Below are positions 20,835 to 32,044 of a stretch of 64,000 nt of DNA, piece by piece. The notes below the pieces were generated by a model that was not told the DNA's origin, did not search any database, and worked only from the letters and a program-made list of their open reading frames with translations. How positions within the stretch are numbered: position 1 is the stretch's first letter; each line of letters opens with the position of its first letter. Both the position numbers and the translations under genes were made by a program. The DNA comes from Spirodela intermedia (Eukaryota > Streptophyta > Magnoliopsida > Alismatales > Araceae), in NCBI GenBank assembly GCA_902729315.2, contig LR746264.1:188501-252500 (forward strand), read 5' to 3'.

Positions 20835-23444
20835 ACTCTAGTTTATGTTTTTAGATTGTTCTCTTGAGTTCACTAAATTAATAAATTAGCAAAGAGGAAT
20901 ACTCAATATGTAAGGTTTTAGAGTGATTCAACCAAACACTTTTAGCTTACACTCTATTTCATTATCACAATAACAATTCAATTATTCTAGTCCCTAGAGT
21001 ATAAGTGATTTTCTTATGATCATGAATCTTTCATCAAGTCTGATTTTGTGAGCCTACATTGACCTCCCAGAATTATAATTTTTAGCTTTTCTCAAAGGAA
21101 TCTCTTTGCAAACATATCGCATTTGTCTCAATGCTTAATAAAATTCAAGTGTAACAAGATAAGAAATGAAATACCAAATAATTTTTACCATCAACTTTGA
21201 TAAATTTTGAATTCCTACTCTATTGAAGGGTTGAATTGATGCAAGTTGAAGGTGGACAAGCCACTTGAGATTTTTCTTCAACCTACAACTCCATGAGTTA
21301 ATTTGGAACCAAAGATTTTTATGTCATCATTATTAGAAGGAAAGGTTAGAAAATGAAGCTCACTTTGAAGTTCTTAGTCTTTGTTCGTTGATTTGGTTTC
21401 TTGATACTCTAGTTAGAGCTAAAAGGCCCCTTTGTATTCAGGTGTAGTAAATCAGGTCACTTTGTTCTATAATTACTTCTGACATGAAAAACTTCACATT
21501 TGGGCCTCAACAACTCTTTTTTTTTTTAGCAATTCTACTATTTGAGTCATAATGATTCTCCCTTATTTAATTGAGACCTTTGCGCACCAATAGATTGTGC
21601 TTAAATAAGTCATGACGTCAAACTTCAATGGTCATGCTCAAAATTAATACAAAACATATATTTATAAGTTTTGTGAAAGTGTATAAAATCAAAACCTTAT
21701 GAAATTTACGTTTTTTTTGAAGTTTTGATTTTCTCTCCATCTTAACTTCCTATCAATCACTAGTATTAGTTTTTGCACTAAAAAATAAGTGCTAAGTATG
21801 CCATATGTGAATATATGCACAAGTGTGTTACATCAAGCACTGTCTCATACTTTTTGTATTTCTTTACTTGAATACCTAATGCACATTGTTTTGGTTTTGA
21901 GTTCTACTAACTTCTATATGTGCTATGTGTCTCATGCATGTATTGACAACTTGTGGTGTTTGATACTTGTCATGTGTCCTAGTTGTTGTATTTCATGGCT
22001 TGTTTTGTTGTTGGGTTTATATCTTTAAAAAGTTCTCTTGTAGTAAAAGACACTTGTACAAAGCTTTATGTTATGATATCAAAATCTTGATAGTTTCAAA
22101 CCTAATTTGAGGAAATAATTTGAGTCAAGTATTGAGTTCAACTTGAAAATGTGATTTGTAAGATAACTCTCTACTACTTGACCCTCCTACAACTATTTGG
22201 TGGTAGTGGTTGTAGGTAATATCATTTTGATTTTCTGTGATATTGATAAGTACTTTTTTTATGAAACGACATTTGTTTCTTGACATTTTTCATAAAGAAA
22301 TTGTGATAATGATATCTTCGTTACTATTATTTATATCGAGTCAAATATTCATTGGTACATGTCACTTTTATTAGACAATATGCTACCATTGAAGGCTACG
22401 AGAGGTGATTTCTCTTTTATTTATGATCATGTGTAGAAGGGTATTTTAGTAAGTTTGTAATGGTACAACTACTTGTATATATCGTTTGTGCATTAGAGAT
22501 GTTCATCAACTCTAAGTAAAACTTTCTCAAGTGTAGAAGAGTCAAAAACTATGATTGATTTAACATTGAATTTCACTTAAGAGTAAATCGAATCTATGTT
22601 TGTGTAAATTTGAATCAAATAATTTGATATGGAAATTAGTGTCACAAAAATAGTCATATGAGCTCATTGAAAAGCTTGGAAAAGAGTAATATGATACAAT
22701 TAACTATGCATCAACATTCTAAGATCTTAATTTGTATGATTTTTTTTACAATATCAACATAATTTTTTAGACGTTAAATTCTAGGTGTGAGATGTTAATC
22801 ATTTGCAGAGGGTTGTACCATGAAGAGAAGCAAGGAGGTCAACTTGTTTAACATATACAACATGGATTCTAGCAATGCAATGTAGTTGGACCCTCATGTC
22901 AGTTCGAATGAATCTATCTTTCCATAGAAGTCTATTTTTGCTAGCTAGGCAAGAGAAGAGGATAACAAGTTAAAAATTATGTCTCGTTAAGACTTGTATT
23001 CTATTACTATTAAATTAATAACTGGGGTTACCATTATCCTTTTGTCCCAATTAGACAACTATTGAGGTGGCCCATTACACTAAAAATCTCAAGCCATCCA
23101 AATGATCTTTATAAAAATATGGCCCTATTTTCACTTCAAGTGAGAGAATGAAAGGAAGAGTCTAAGAGATAAATTTTATTGAAAAATCTAAAGAGAGATT
23201 CAATTATTAAACACATTTTTTCTTAGAGTTTACACCAAGTTATTATAATCTAGAGCACCTAAAATGTAAGAATATTAGTTATCATTCAAGTCATTTAATA
23301 ACTATTTACATCAAGTTTTTCTAATGGCAAAATAATAGGAACAAACCTCTCAAAAGTATAGAATTGAATTTCTACAAGTAGTAACATATTTTTTTTTGTA
23401 TTTAGAGCACATTTGCAGTCAAGGTTGATCTTGATCGTTTGAAG

Positions 23445-23708
23445 TTTTAGGAGATTAATATTAAGTAATCTAGTTTGCCTACTTCAAGTCATGAATCTAA
23501 AAGAAGAGAATAAATCTTTCTTGTTGTGTCATCTAGGGTCGTAAATTTTGAAGATATCTTTTAGTTTTCTCTTTCAACTTTTAGGAGATTAATATGAAGT
23601 AATCTAGTTTGCCTGCTTCAAGTCATGAATATAAAAGAACAGAATAAATCTTTCTTATTGTGTCATCTAGGGTCATGAATTTTGAGGATATCTTTTAGTT
23701 TTCTCTTT
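23445..23708. repeat. Tandem duplication, 134-bp period, two copies
   Basis: Copy 1 spans 23445-23574 and copy 2 spans 23579-23708. They share long identical blocks (for example TTTTAGGAGATTAATA, CTTCAAGTCATGAAT and TTTTAGTTTTCTCTTT) with about ten mismatches. It lies in gene-poor AT-rich DNA. Confidence 0.9.
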
Positions 23709-26700
23709 ATAGCTAAGAATATAAAAAAAGATACTTTGTCATATCTTGAGTTGATTGGAACCGTAAAATCTAATGTAAAACCACATAAAGTTCATAATTT
23801 AATGTGTTCATTAGAGATTTTGATGTGGGGCACTATTGAGAAAATCCAAATAAATGATTTAAACAATATAAGATCAAGACAATTTAGTGAAGTCTCAAAG
23901 ATGTAAGCAAAATTCGTGAAAGATAACAATTAATGGAAATCCCACAACTTTGAGAAGAAAATATCTTATTCATTCAATTATTTTGGTTTGACTTCATTTA
24001 TAATGTCTAATCAAAATCTAGGTCAAGGTGTATAGATCACTAAATAAATGAATTATGACTATCCTATGCTCACTTAATGGTAATTTTTAATATATATATT
24101 GAAATTAAAGAAGTCAACAATACTATGGTATGGAGAGATGCAGTCCTCATGATTGTTGGCTTATGGACTTCAAGATTGATCTTCAATGATTCTAGAAAGT
24201 GGTGAAAGATGAAATTAAAGGGTGAGAAGGGTGGATGGTTAGAATGAAAATAATGGCTGACCTTCACGACCTCCCCAAAGATGGGGGCATTGACCATGGT
24301 GGCCTCTCCCTAAAAAATAATTGACCCTCACAATCTCCTAAAAAAATGATGATTTTTTAAAAAAAAATTCCGACATAAACTTCATTGCTTCCTCCTCAAA
24401 TAATATACAAAAATCTCTTTTGTATAGATGAAATTGAGTGGTAATTATCAGAGAGAGCATACATTACACATAGAAACTAGGTAGTTGATACCTCCTAGTT
24501 GACCACCTTGGAATCTTTGACCACTCAAATAAAGGCCTCTTAGAATCCTCTAATCCTTGCCACAATTTTGATCCTTGATCAAAGGTTGGATGCCCTTCTT
24601 CAATCCCATGAGCTGCGCTCCCAAAGGTCTTTTAGGTAGTTATGGATGCCTCCCCAACATATGCTTTAGATAGTTGGTAGAGAGAGAGATAAAAGGAAGG
24701 GGTGGACATTCCTTTCTCTTGAACCCTTCCTTACCTTTGAAAATGGGTCTAGTCTATGCCCAATTTCCTTCTTGAATCAGCATTTTCTTAGTCCAAATTG
24801 AGATGAATAAGATCTATATCCATCTTGGATCCTAATTGGGACCTATCATATCTATGGATGCTTGGATCATTGACCCCATCAGATTTAGTGAAACCCAAAG
24901 AACAATGTTGAATGTGGTATTTAGAGAGTGGAATAAGTTGTGGCTGAACCACTATAAAAATAATGTATCATACTATCTAGATTCAAATAACTAAAAGTTG
25001 ATAAGAAATCAGTGAAGAGAATAATATTAGAATCCTACCAATTCATACCCCCCCTCTTAGTAACATGTTGGCATACATAATAAAGATATTTGAAATAATT
25101 ATAAGATATGATAGTATAACTGTAAAAGTTATATTCATGATTTATTTCATTAATATATACGTTGTGAGAAATGACAATAGTGACAACCCCTTGGATGAAA
25201 ATATCTTTAATCTTCACTAGGGAGTGTCACATGGGTGATGTTGGTGCTATCAACTGTGTATAGAGAGAATCATGATTTTGTCTCTTTTGTAGTCAATGAA
25301 GTGAGATATCTTATCCTCATTTTGAAGTGGTCATAACTATGTTGTTGTTTGCATTTTTTGCAATGGGCTTTAATCTCTTCATATTATCATATTATTAAAA
25401 TAATAATCATGCTGATTATTCCTAAAGATTTATTTAAAATTTAAACATGTTATGAAATCATAATTAGATTATGCTCGAAAATCCAATTATGAATGCTATA
25501 ACAAACTTTTGTTATTCATGAATTTTATTTATGTACATGTGCATTACATGACTTATACTTATTAAAAATATATGTACATGGTTCCATGTGTTGAGTCTAA
25601 GTAGATAATATTGATACGAAGTTTTAAAATGATAAGTAATTTTAATAATTATGGGTTCATCACATAGTAGACTTCAAACTTAGATTTAACCATCATTGAT
25701 CTAATATTGTTTTCTCAACATAGTCACATGTCATGACTCTTAATCTAAAAAATTATTTTTTTTTGGAATGAAACATCAAAACTATGAACAATCAGCAAAT
25801 TTTTGGATATTGACTCATACTTGTTGATGAGATTCATTTTATATTGTTGAGCACTTGAGATTCATAGATGTTAACATGTTAAAAGTAATGAACAACACAT
25901 AATGTAGACCTTATCATGATGAGGGCTACAAATACATTAAAGGGAATCACTTTGAATGATGAAGGTGAAGGGGATAGGGAAGGCTATTTGGGAGTTAGAA
26001 GGAGAGCCTACACCATGAAAGAGAACACATATGGTCAAAAGGCATTAAGAGGACCATGGAAATGCTTCTAGAGCTACTTCTAGGAAAGCTTGTTTCAAGC
26101 AACAAAGGTTGCATGTGAGAGAGGAAGCTACTACAAGGGTGGGGTTGGCATTCATGGTGGGGGGTTGAATGGGGAAGATGATTGTGTGGGGTTGAGGTAG
26201 ATCTGTTGATGAGTCAACAATGGGCAATTGAGGCAAGATAATGGAAGATACTCATATTATACCTTAAAAAATATATTATATGACAGGTTATTATGGATTT
26301 AGATGGTAATTCAAAACATTTCACCTTCTAAGACGATTAAATTACTTATTACTTTATTAAAATTGGTGGTAAAGTGTTATGAGGATCTAGAGCTAAATTG
26401 AATGAAGCTGAGTTGTTCTATAATGACAATAATTGATGTGGGAAAAAAGGGTTAAAAAAAATCCCCTTAAAGATAATTACATATTGATCTTTAGAGTTGA
26501 CTTAAATTAGAACTTTAAAGGCTTAATATGTAGATGATCCTGTGATTTTAGGAGAATTAGGATCGTTGATTACCTATTGGGTTATCTAATTCAAAGAATC
26601 AAACAAGACTTCTCAACTAGGATTTGGACTACCAATCTTTCACATGAGAATAGTAATCCAATGAATATCATAAATTCTAAGAGCAAAGATTTAAAAAACA

Positions 26701-27569
26701 ATAACCAAGGAATTTAAAAATTAACAGACCTTTAATACGGAGATCCTTGATTTCTGGAAGATTCTTGTTGGCTTAGATTCCACGAACCTTGTAAGGGAAT
26801 TTTCAAAAAGAGGTCTGAATTAATAGGTGGACTAATAAATGAGGTCGTCGGCAAGAGAGAGAGAGAGAGAGTGAGGGGGGGTACGTGGCGACGGCGGGAG
26901 AGAGAAGAAAAGAGGGTTCTCGTGGTAACGAGACCCGAGGGTGAATAATCAAATATTAACTAAAATGGGGAGGGAGAGAGAAAGGAAGAGGGTTTCGCGA
27001 CGGGCGGACGGCAGAAAGGAGAAATGGTGGCGACAGCAGGCTGGCGAGGAGGCGGAACGACGGCGACGTGGCGGCCGGCGAGAAGGTAGAATGGCGGCGA
27101 CAGGGCGGACCGCAAGGAGGTGGAACGACGGCAAGGGGCGGGCGACGAAGAGGCGGAACGGCAGCGACAGTGGGAGAGGAAAGAAAGGTGGGCTTGGTGA
27201 CAGGACGGATGGCTAGAAGGTGGAATGGTAGCAACGGCAGGAGAGAAGAGAAAGAAAGAGAGGTCCCCCTAATTGAAGAGGCGAATGAGAGAGAAGAGGA
27301 ACCCCTAAGCCAAGGGTGCATGAGTGACGTAGCCTCTTCTCTTCCCTCTTCTTCCTCCTCGTGGGTCCACCCTTCCTGTTCCTGCGGGCGGACTCTGGCG
27401 ACTAGAGGCCCCACTCTTCGTGTTCTTGCGGGCGAACTCTCCCGTTGTATAATAGTCAACCAACACCGAGACGGTCGTAAAGTACTAAGAAATCGCTTCC
27501 ACCAACCCGTTTACCACCCGGGGGGAGCGGGAGAGGAGTAGAGAGAGGAGATAGAAGGAGAGGAAGAGG

Positions 27570-27572
<3 letters not shown>

Positions 27573-27604
<32 letters not shown>
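27573..27604 (+). repeat. (AG)n tract abutting the AOS start codon
   Basis: A run of about 16 AG dinucleotides ends exactly at the ATG of allene oxide synthase, so it lies in the 5' UTR. GA-rich leaders can bind BPC (GAGA-binding) factors in plants. Confidence 0.9.
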
Positions 27605-27607
<3 letters not shown>

Positions 27608-29119
27608 TCTTCGTCCGTCTCATTCTCTTCGTCCCTGCCGTCCATCGGCCGCCCGGCCTTCGCTGCGCTCGGGCACAAGTCCGATTCCCGTTCTCCGTTC
27701 TCTGAGAAGAAGAAGCTGTCCCTGCGGAATATCCCGGGGGACGACGGGCATCCCCTCGTCGGCCCACTGCGCGATAGGTTCGATTACTTCTACTACCAGG
27801 GCCGGGAAGAGTTCCTCCGCAGCCGCGTCCGCCGCCACGGCTCCACCGTCCTACGCCTCAACGTGCCTCCCGGCCCGCCTATCTCCGGCGAACCCCGCGT
27901 CGTCGCCCTCCTCGACGGCGAATCCTTCTCGATCCTCTTCGACTCCTCCAAGGTCGAGAAGAGGGACCTCTTCACCGGCACCTACACACCCTCCCTCGAG
28001 CTCACCGGCGGCTACCGAGTCCTCTCCTACCTAGATCCCTCCGAGCCCAGCCATGCCCTCCTTAAGCGCTTCCTCTCCCACTTCCTGGGCTCCTGCCGGC
28101 GGTCCCTCGTCCCGGAATTCCGCCGCTCGTATGGATCGCTCTTCGACGTGCTGGAGACGGACCTGGCGAGGAAAGGGAGGGCCGAGTTTGGCCCCCACAA
28201 CGAGCAGGCCCTCTTCGGATTCCTCTCCAGGGGGCTCCTGGGGAAGGACCCGGTAGATTCCGGCATGGGCTCCGACGGCCCCAAGTTGATAAACAAGTGG
28301 GTCTTCTTCCAGCTCGCTCCTCTGCTATCCCTAGGGATCCCGCCCTTCCTGGAAGACCCTCTCCTCCACTGGTTCCGCCTCCCGCCCTCTCTACTCCAAC
28401 GCGACTACCAGCGCCTCTACGATTTCTTCCACCGGGCCGCCGCCCCAGCGCTGAATGAAGCGGAGAGGATGGGGATCTCCAGAGCGGAGGCCTGCCACAA
28501 CCTCCTCTTCGCCGTCTGCTTCAACGCCTTCGGCGGTCTGAAGATCTTTTTCCCCATCCTGTTGAAATGGGTCTCCCGAGCGGGGACGGGGATACACACC
28601 CGGCTGGCGATGGAGATCCGCATGGCTGTGCGCTCCCACGGCGGCGAGGTGAGCTTCCGGGTCATGGAGGAGATGCCGCTGATGAGATCGGTGGTGTACG
28701 AGGCCTTCCGAATCGAGCCGCCGGTGCCGCTCCAGTTCGGGAGGGCGAAGCGGGACCTGCTCGTGCAGAGCCACCACGCCGCCTATGACGTGCGGCGCGG
28801 GGAGATCCTCTTCGGGTACCAGCCGATGGCCACCAAGGACCCGATGATCTTCGACAGGGCGGAGGAGTTCATCGGCGAGAGGTTCCTCGGAGAGGGCGGC
28901 CCCGCGCTGCTCCGACGGGTTCTGTGGTCGAACGGGCCGGAGACGGAGGTGCCCACCCCGGACAACAAGCAGTGCCCCGGCAAGGACTTGGTCATGATCG
29001 CGTCTCGGCTGCTGCTCGTCGTGCTGTTCCTTCGCTATGATTCGTTCGACATCGAGACGAAGGCGGCGCCACTGGGCACCGCCGTCACGTTGACTTCCCT
29101 GAAGAAGGCCACTTTCTGA
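27605..29119 (+). CDS. AOS: Allene oxide synthase, CYP74A (jasmonate biosynthesis)
   Basis: Intron-less 504-residue cytochrome P450 of the CYP74 group. It converts 13-hydroperoxy-linolenate to the allene oxide that leads to OPDA and jasmonic acid in plastids, without O2 or a reductase. Residues 1 to about 38 are Ser-rich and plastid transit-like. Diagnostic CYP74 features follow: IPGDDGHPLVGPLRDRFDYF, the FNAFGG I-helix motif at 306-311 in place of the oxygen-activating P450 motif, the ExxR-type YEAFRIEPPVPLQFGRA, and the heme-ligand region NKQCPGKD with Cys457. The end (YDSFDIE then SLKKATF) matches AOS. The -FGG- and NKQC-GKD pattern separates it from typical P450s; HPL and DES are close relatives, so AOS rather than 13-HPL rests on overall similarity to AOS and the transit peptide. 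An (AG)n tract touches the ATG. Confidence 0.88.
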
Positions 29120-29177
29120 GGCCGGATCGCTATCCCCGCCTACCACGCCGCTGCGACCGCCGTCTACCCCGTCGCCG

Positions 29178-29179
29178 CT

Positions 29180-29213
<34 letters not shown>
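29178..29213. repeat. (GCC)n trinucleotide repeat downstream of AOS
   Basis: Perfect GCC/CCG run in the presumed 3' UTR, 58 bp after the AOS stop codon. Confidence 0.9.
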
Positions 29214-29214
<1 letters not shown>

Positions 29215-30403
29215 AGCCGTCTCAGGCGTGGCCGATCATCGTCGAAGCGCCGTCACTAGCCGATCTAGGCCGACCTTAAACTCCGAGTCGATACGCCTAC
29301 CTTGACCCGCAGCCCCTTCCGCGGCTGTCTTCTGGGAATATGCATTCTAGTTCGCTTTTTATCTATTTATTTAGCCGATTCAGAATTTTGTAATACCATT
29401 GTTATTAGTCTTGACCGGTTTGGCTACCACCATCTTTCTCTACACCCCCCACTTATTAGTGCGACAGCTCACCACTTAAGACCCGATACAATAATGGAGA
29501 GTGAGGGTTGACCGAACAATCTATGAACCAAATGCCAGCTATCTGTGGGGCTTAAGAATCGCCGCCCCCTGCAAATACCTGCCCAGAAAAATTGGTGTAT
29601 GGGTTGACCCATCTAGATTTCAGGTTCACCTTTACGAGTGAGTACACATTGTTGACAATTGGGTATACAAGGATGAGTCAACCCGACTTACGCATACCAT
29701 ATATGGCATGCCTTCTGAAATGGACAACACGTTCAATGAAACAATAGGCTTGGATTCACGAGAAGTCAACAGGATGTCTCACTAACTGGTTTGATCTTAC
29801 TCATCTTGGTCAAGGCATGTTGTACGATGGGTCTTTTTACAAATTAGACACTGACTTCAAACGAGAAAAAAGTCAATGCTGATTCATTAATTCATCTAGT
29901 GGTCAAAATAGTTCATTTTATTTCATAGGATATTACAAACTTCAATTATTGTGAATAGAGTGGCGTATTTTTATGGCACATATCACAATGTTCATTTATC
30001 ATATAAATTTTTTATGGCCAATGTGTGAAGTAAAGATTTTACGAAATACATTAAGAATGAAAAATGAGTGCAATGGGCGTTGACATTATTAAATAAACTT
30101 AAAAATTCAGGAACTTTAAAAATAAGTTTTAAACGTATAATTTAGAATATGCAAGAATTTATATTTTTCATAAACTTTGACAAGTGGGGAATGAATTATA
30201 ACGAAAACCACCTTTTGTTATTTTAGTTGATTTGAGGAACTAGCCATTCAATGATTCAGAAAAATATTCGGTAAGACCCTCCAAAAATCCTTCAGATGAT
30301 CATCAGATTGCCGCAAAAATATTGGTATTGAAACCAACTTTTCACCATCAGTGGGCCCCCACCGAGAGGCGGAAATACAGGGGTTGGGGGCTCGCTACCT
30401 TTA
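29214..30403. other. Intergenic spacer between AOS and the U1 gene
   Basis: AT-rich DNA with no recognised coding sequence. Several GTTGAC/GTCAAC motifs occur between 29.5 and 29.9 kb. Nothing else is supported. Confidence 0.5.
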
Positions 30404-30414
30404 GTCCCACATCG
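30404..30414 (+). promoter_or_regulatory. Upstream sequence element (USE) of the U1 snRNA gene
   Basis: GTCCCACATCG is a perfect match to the plant snRNA USE consensus RTCCCACATCG. It lies 32 bp upstream of the TATA box, the spacing of RNA polymerase II-type plant snRNA genes; Pol III types (U6) have a spacing about one helical turn shorter. Confidence 0.9.
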
Positions 30415-30446
30415 AGTAATGGATGATCTAAAACGTCGAATAAGTG

Positions 30447-30455
30447 TATAAAATA
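30447..30455 (+). promoter_or_regulatory. TATA box of the U1 snRNA gene
   Basis: TATAAAATA starts 31 bp upstream of the inferred U1 5' end and 32 bp after the USE. Confidence 0.88.
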
Positions 30456-30477
30456 TGGGCCAGTGGTATCGTAAGAC

Positions 30478-30637
30478 TTACTTACCTGGACGGGGCCTTT
30501 GGGTGATCAAGAAGGCCCATAGCCTAGGTTGGCGGGCCGCATTGCACTTAGCGGTGGCGCCACCCTAACATCTCCACTCGTGGGAGCTTGTACGTCGTAA
30601 TTTGTGCCAGAGGGGGCCTGCGTCCGCGCGGCCCCCA
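30478..30637 (+). ncRNA. U1: U1 spliceosomal snRNA
   Basis: A U1 snRNA of about 160 nt, which base-pairs with 5' splice sites. The 5' end holds ACTTACCTG (30480-30488), the splice-site recognition sequence. Next come GGACGGGG, the loop-I U1-70K site GATCAAGAAGGC, the loop-II U1A site ATTGCACTTA (30541-30550), the Sm-site AATTTGTG (30599-30606) and the 3' hairpin GGGGGCCTGCG..CGCGCGGCCCCC. The order and spacing match plant U1. The promoter has a perfect USE and TATA, and AGTTCAA downstream matches the plant 3' box AGTNNAA. The nucleotides at the very 5' end differ from the canonical A-T-A start, and several stem bases differ from common plant U1. It could be a functional variant or a very recent pseudogene; intact protein sites and promoter favour function. 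Confidence 0.93.
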
Positions 30638-30647
30638 ATCAATCCAA

Positions 30648-30654
30648 AGTTCAA
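30648..30654 (+). terminator. 3' box of the U1 snRNA gene
   Basis: AGTTCAA matches the plant snRNA 3'-end formation consensus CA(N)3-10AGTNNAA, and a CA lies just upstream. It starts 11 nt after the inferred end of the RNA. Confidence 0.8.
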
Positions 30655-30961
30655 ACTCTTTCATCTGTGTAACAGAAGAGCTACCTCTCAATACCAACAG
30701 AAGAGTAAAAGAATTAGAAAATTATATATTCTCAGAATTGCGGAGGTTTGTTGATTTCTAGACTGAGATTTGCATGGAAACGTCGGAATGCATTCGTGGG
30801 ATTGCTGCTGATTCATCTTGTTTGGAGATGAGAAAGTCAACCAGTGTTCTTCCCAGTTCCTCCTGCGATGGTTCAACTTCATGTTCTTCATCTTCTCATC
30901 TTCTCCTTAAAAGAGTAGTCAAAATGCCCAAGCACATTCAGTCTTCCATGAATTGCAGGAT

Positions 30962-31612
30962 TCAGGATGAAACCAGGCTGACAATTCCCAAGAAGCTACG
31001 CCATTCACAGAAATGCCGACGGGATCCTTTGACCAGAAAGACGACCTCTGCGTGAGATTCTAGGGTTCTTGCCTTCTCATCTTCGGTTATCCTTCTTCTT
31101 CTGCGTGCGATTACATACCTCCTGCAAGAGCTCGCGATCTCTTTCGGCGCGAATCTCGGCAGCTTTCTGAGCACCCACCCCCTCCCCCCTCTCGTGAGAC
31201 TTTCCCCAGTCGAATCGCGGACCACCGCATCGGAAGACCAAAAAATCACCGGTCTTGAGGTTGCGGTCTGAGAGAATCTTCTCCCAGCAGCCGCTTTGGA
31301 AAAAGACGTCCCCGCCTTCGTCCAGAACCAAATCTCGTGGGTCTCTTGGGTCTTTTCCATGGACGAAGGCGGCGGCCGCGGCGGCGTCTTTTTCTGGAGC
31401 ATCTGGGAACAGTACGTCTCGTACCACAACCTCCAGACCGGAGATTTCCTCGTCTTCCAATCCGGAGGCCTGCGAGAACGAGGCGTTCCTCGTGACTCCA
31501 TGCCGCTAGGCGGCATTCTTGAGGGAGCATCGCAAGAGGGGTTTCTGGGTTGATGCAAAGGCAGAGCTTGCCAGCTCCTCCAGGATAAGGGAACTGGTTC
31601 GGGCCTCCCCAT
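30962..31612. pseudogene. Broken B3-domain (REM-like) sequences, including an inverted pair
   Basis: Two copies of a B3 DNA-binding-domain fragment face each other. On the minus strand, about 31220-31340, the frame reads VFFQSGCWEKI then NLKTGDFLVFRCGG. On the plus strand, about 31360-31470, it reads VFFWSIWEQY then NLQTGDFLVFQSGG. The wording (GDFLVF after W..) is the second half of a B3 domain. The two arms are diverged inverted repeats around a centre near 31340. A further minus-strand stretch at about 30965-31055 (VGISVNGVASWEL) resembles a B3 C-terminus in another frame. No complete domain, start codon or joined gene was found, so this looks like the remains of a B3 family gene broken by duplication and inversion. 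Its right edge abuts the copia 5' LTR. Confidence 0.6.
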
Positions 31613-31705
31613 TCACAGACGATGATCCTTAACACGGGACCTGCGTGGCTAGGATACAGTGTGGGCGAAGCAGCTGACGGAATCTCTTTGCGCATCTGAC
31701 CGGTC

Positions 31706-32006
31706 TGAAGGAATTGCTCCAGCTCCGCCGGAAATCGTTGTGTCCGGCGAACTCTCCTGCAGCAGCGATTTGAGATTTTTTTTTTCTATCTTCAAGTCGT
31801 TATTTTTCTTTTGCAGGCTTAATCTGGGCTGCACATCACCGAGAGTTATAACGGCAGATAAGGGGCCACGTGAGACACGGTACCAGCTCATCTAGCAGCT
31901 GATAGACTCACCCTCTCTCCTCTTCCTATTGGGTCTCTATAAATAAGAGACTGTTCGATGAAATGTGCACTGCATTTTTCAGTTCTTGTATTTAATTGAG
32001 CCAACA
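31706..32006 (+). repeat. 5' LTR of the plus-strand copia element
   Basis: About 301 bp, starting TGAAGGAATT and ending CAACA. It shares a long diverged block with 35731-35927 and contains a TATA box, TATAAATA, at 31938-31945. Confidence 0.75.
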
Positions 32007-32008
32007 AG

Positions 32009-32020
32009 TAATATCAGGGC
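32009..32020 (+). other. Copia primer-binding site
   Basis: TAATATCAGGGC is a degraded form of the initiator-Met tRNA complementary site TGGTATCAGAGC, two bases after the 5' LTR. Confidence 0.65.
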
Positions 32021-32044
32021 CTTTCGATTCATGAGATCAAGAAG

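Larger units (their letters stand above)
19013..27604. other. About 8.6 kb AT-rich gene-poor region
   Basis: Base composition drops sharply and only short, unrelated open frames occur. I recognise no host gene, retroelement domain, LTR or RNA gene between about 19.4 and 26.8 kb. Contents include an (ATT)n run at about 20799-20832, a 134-bp tandem duplication at 23445-23708 and scattered poly-A/T. Composition becomes GC- and purine-rich again from about 26850, in the upstream region of the AOS gene. Confidence 0.6.

Noticed and set aside
26420-26450. Possible second USE (minus strand, TTCCCACATCA)
   Set aside because: Two mismatches to RTCCCACATCG, no TATA at proper spacing and no snRNA-like sequence downstream.
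27068-27541. 157-codon frame upstream of AOS
   Set aside because: Purine-rich, biased Arg/Glu/Gly composition; ends before the AOS leader and has no family resemblance.
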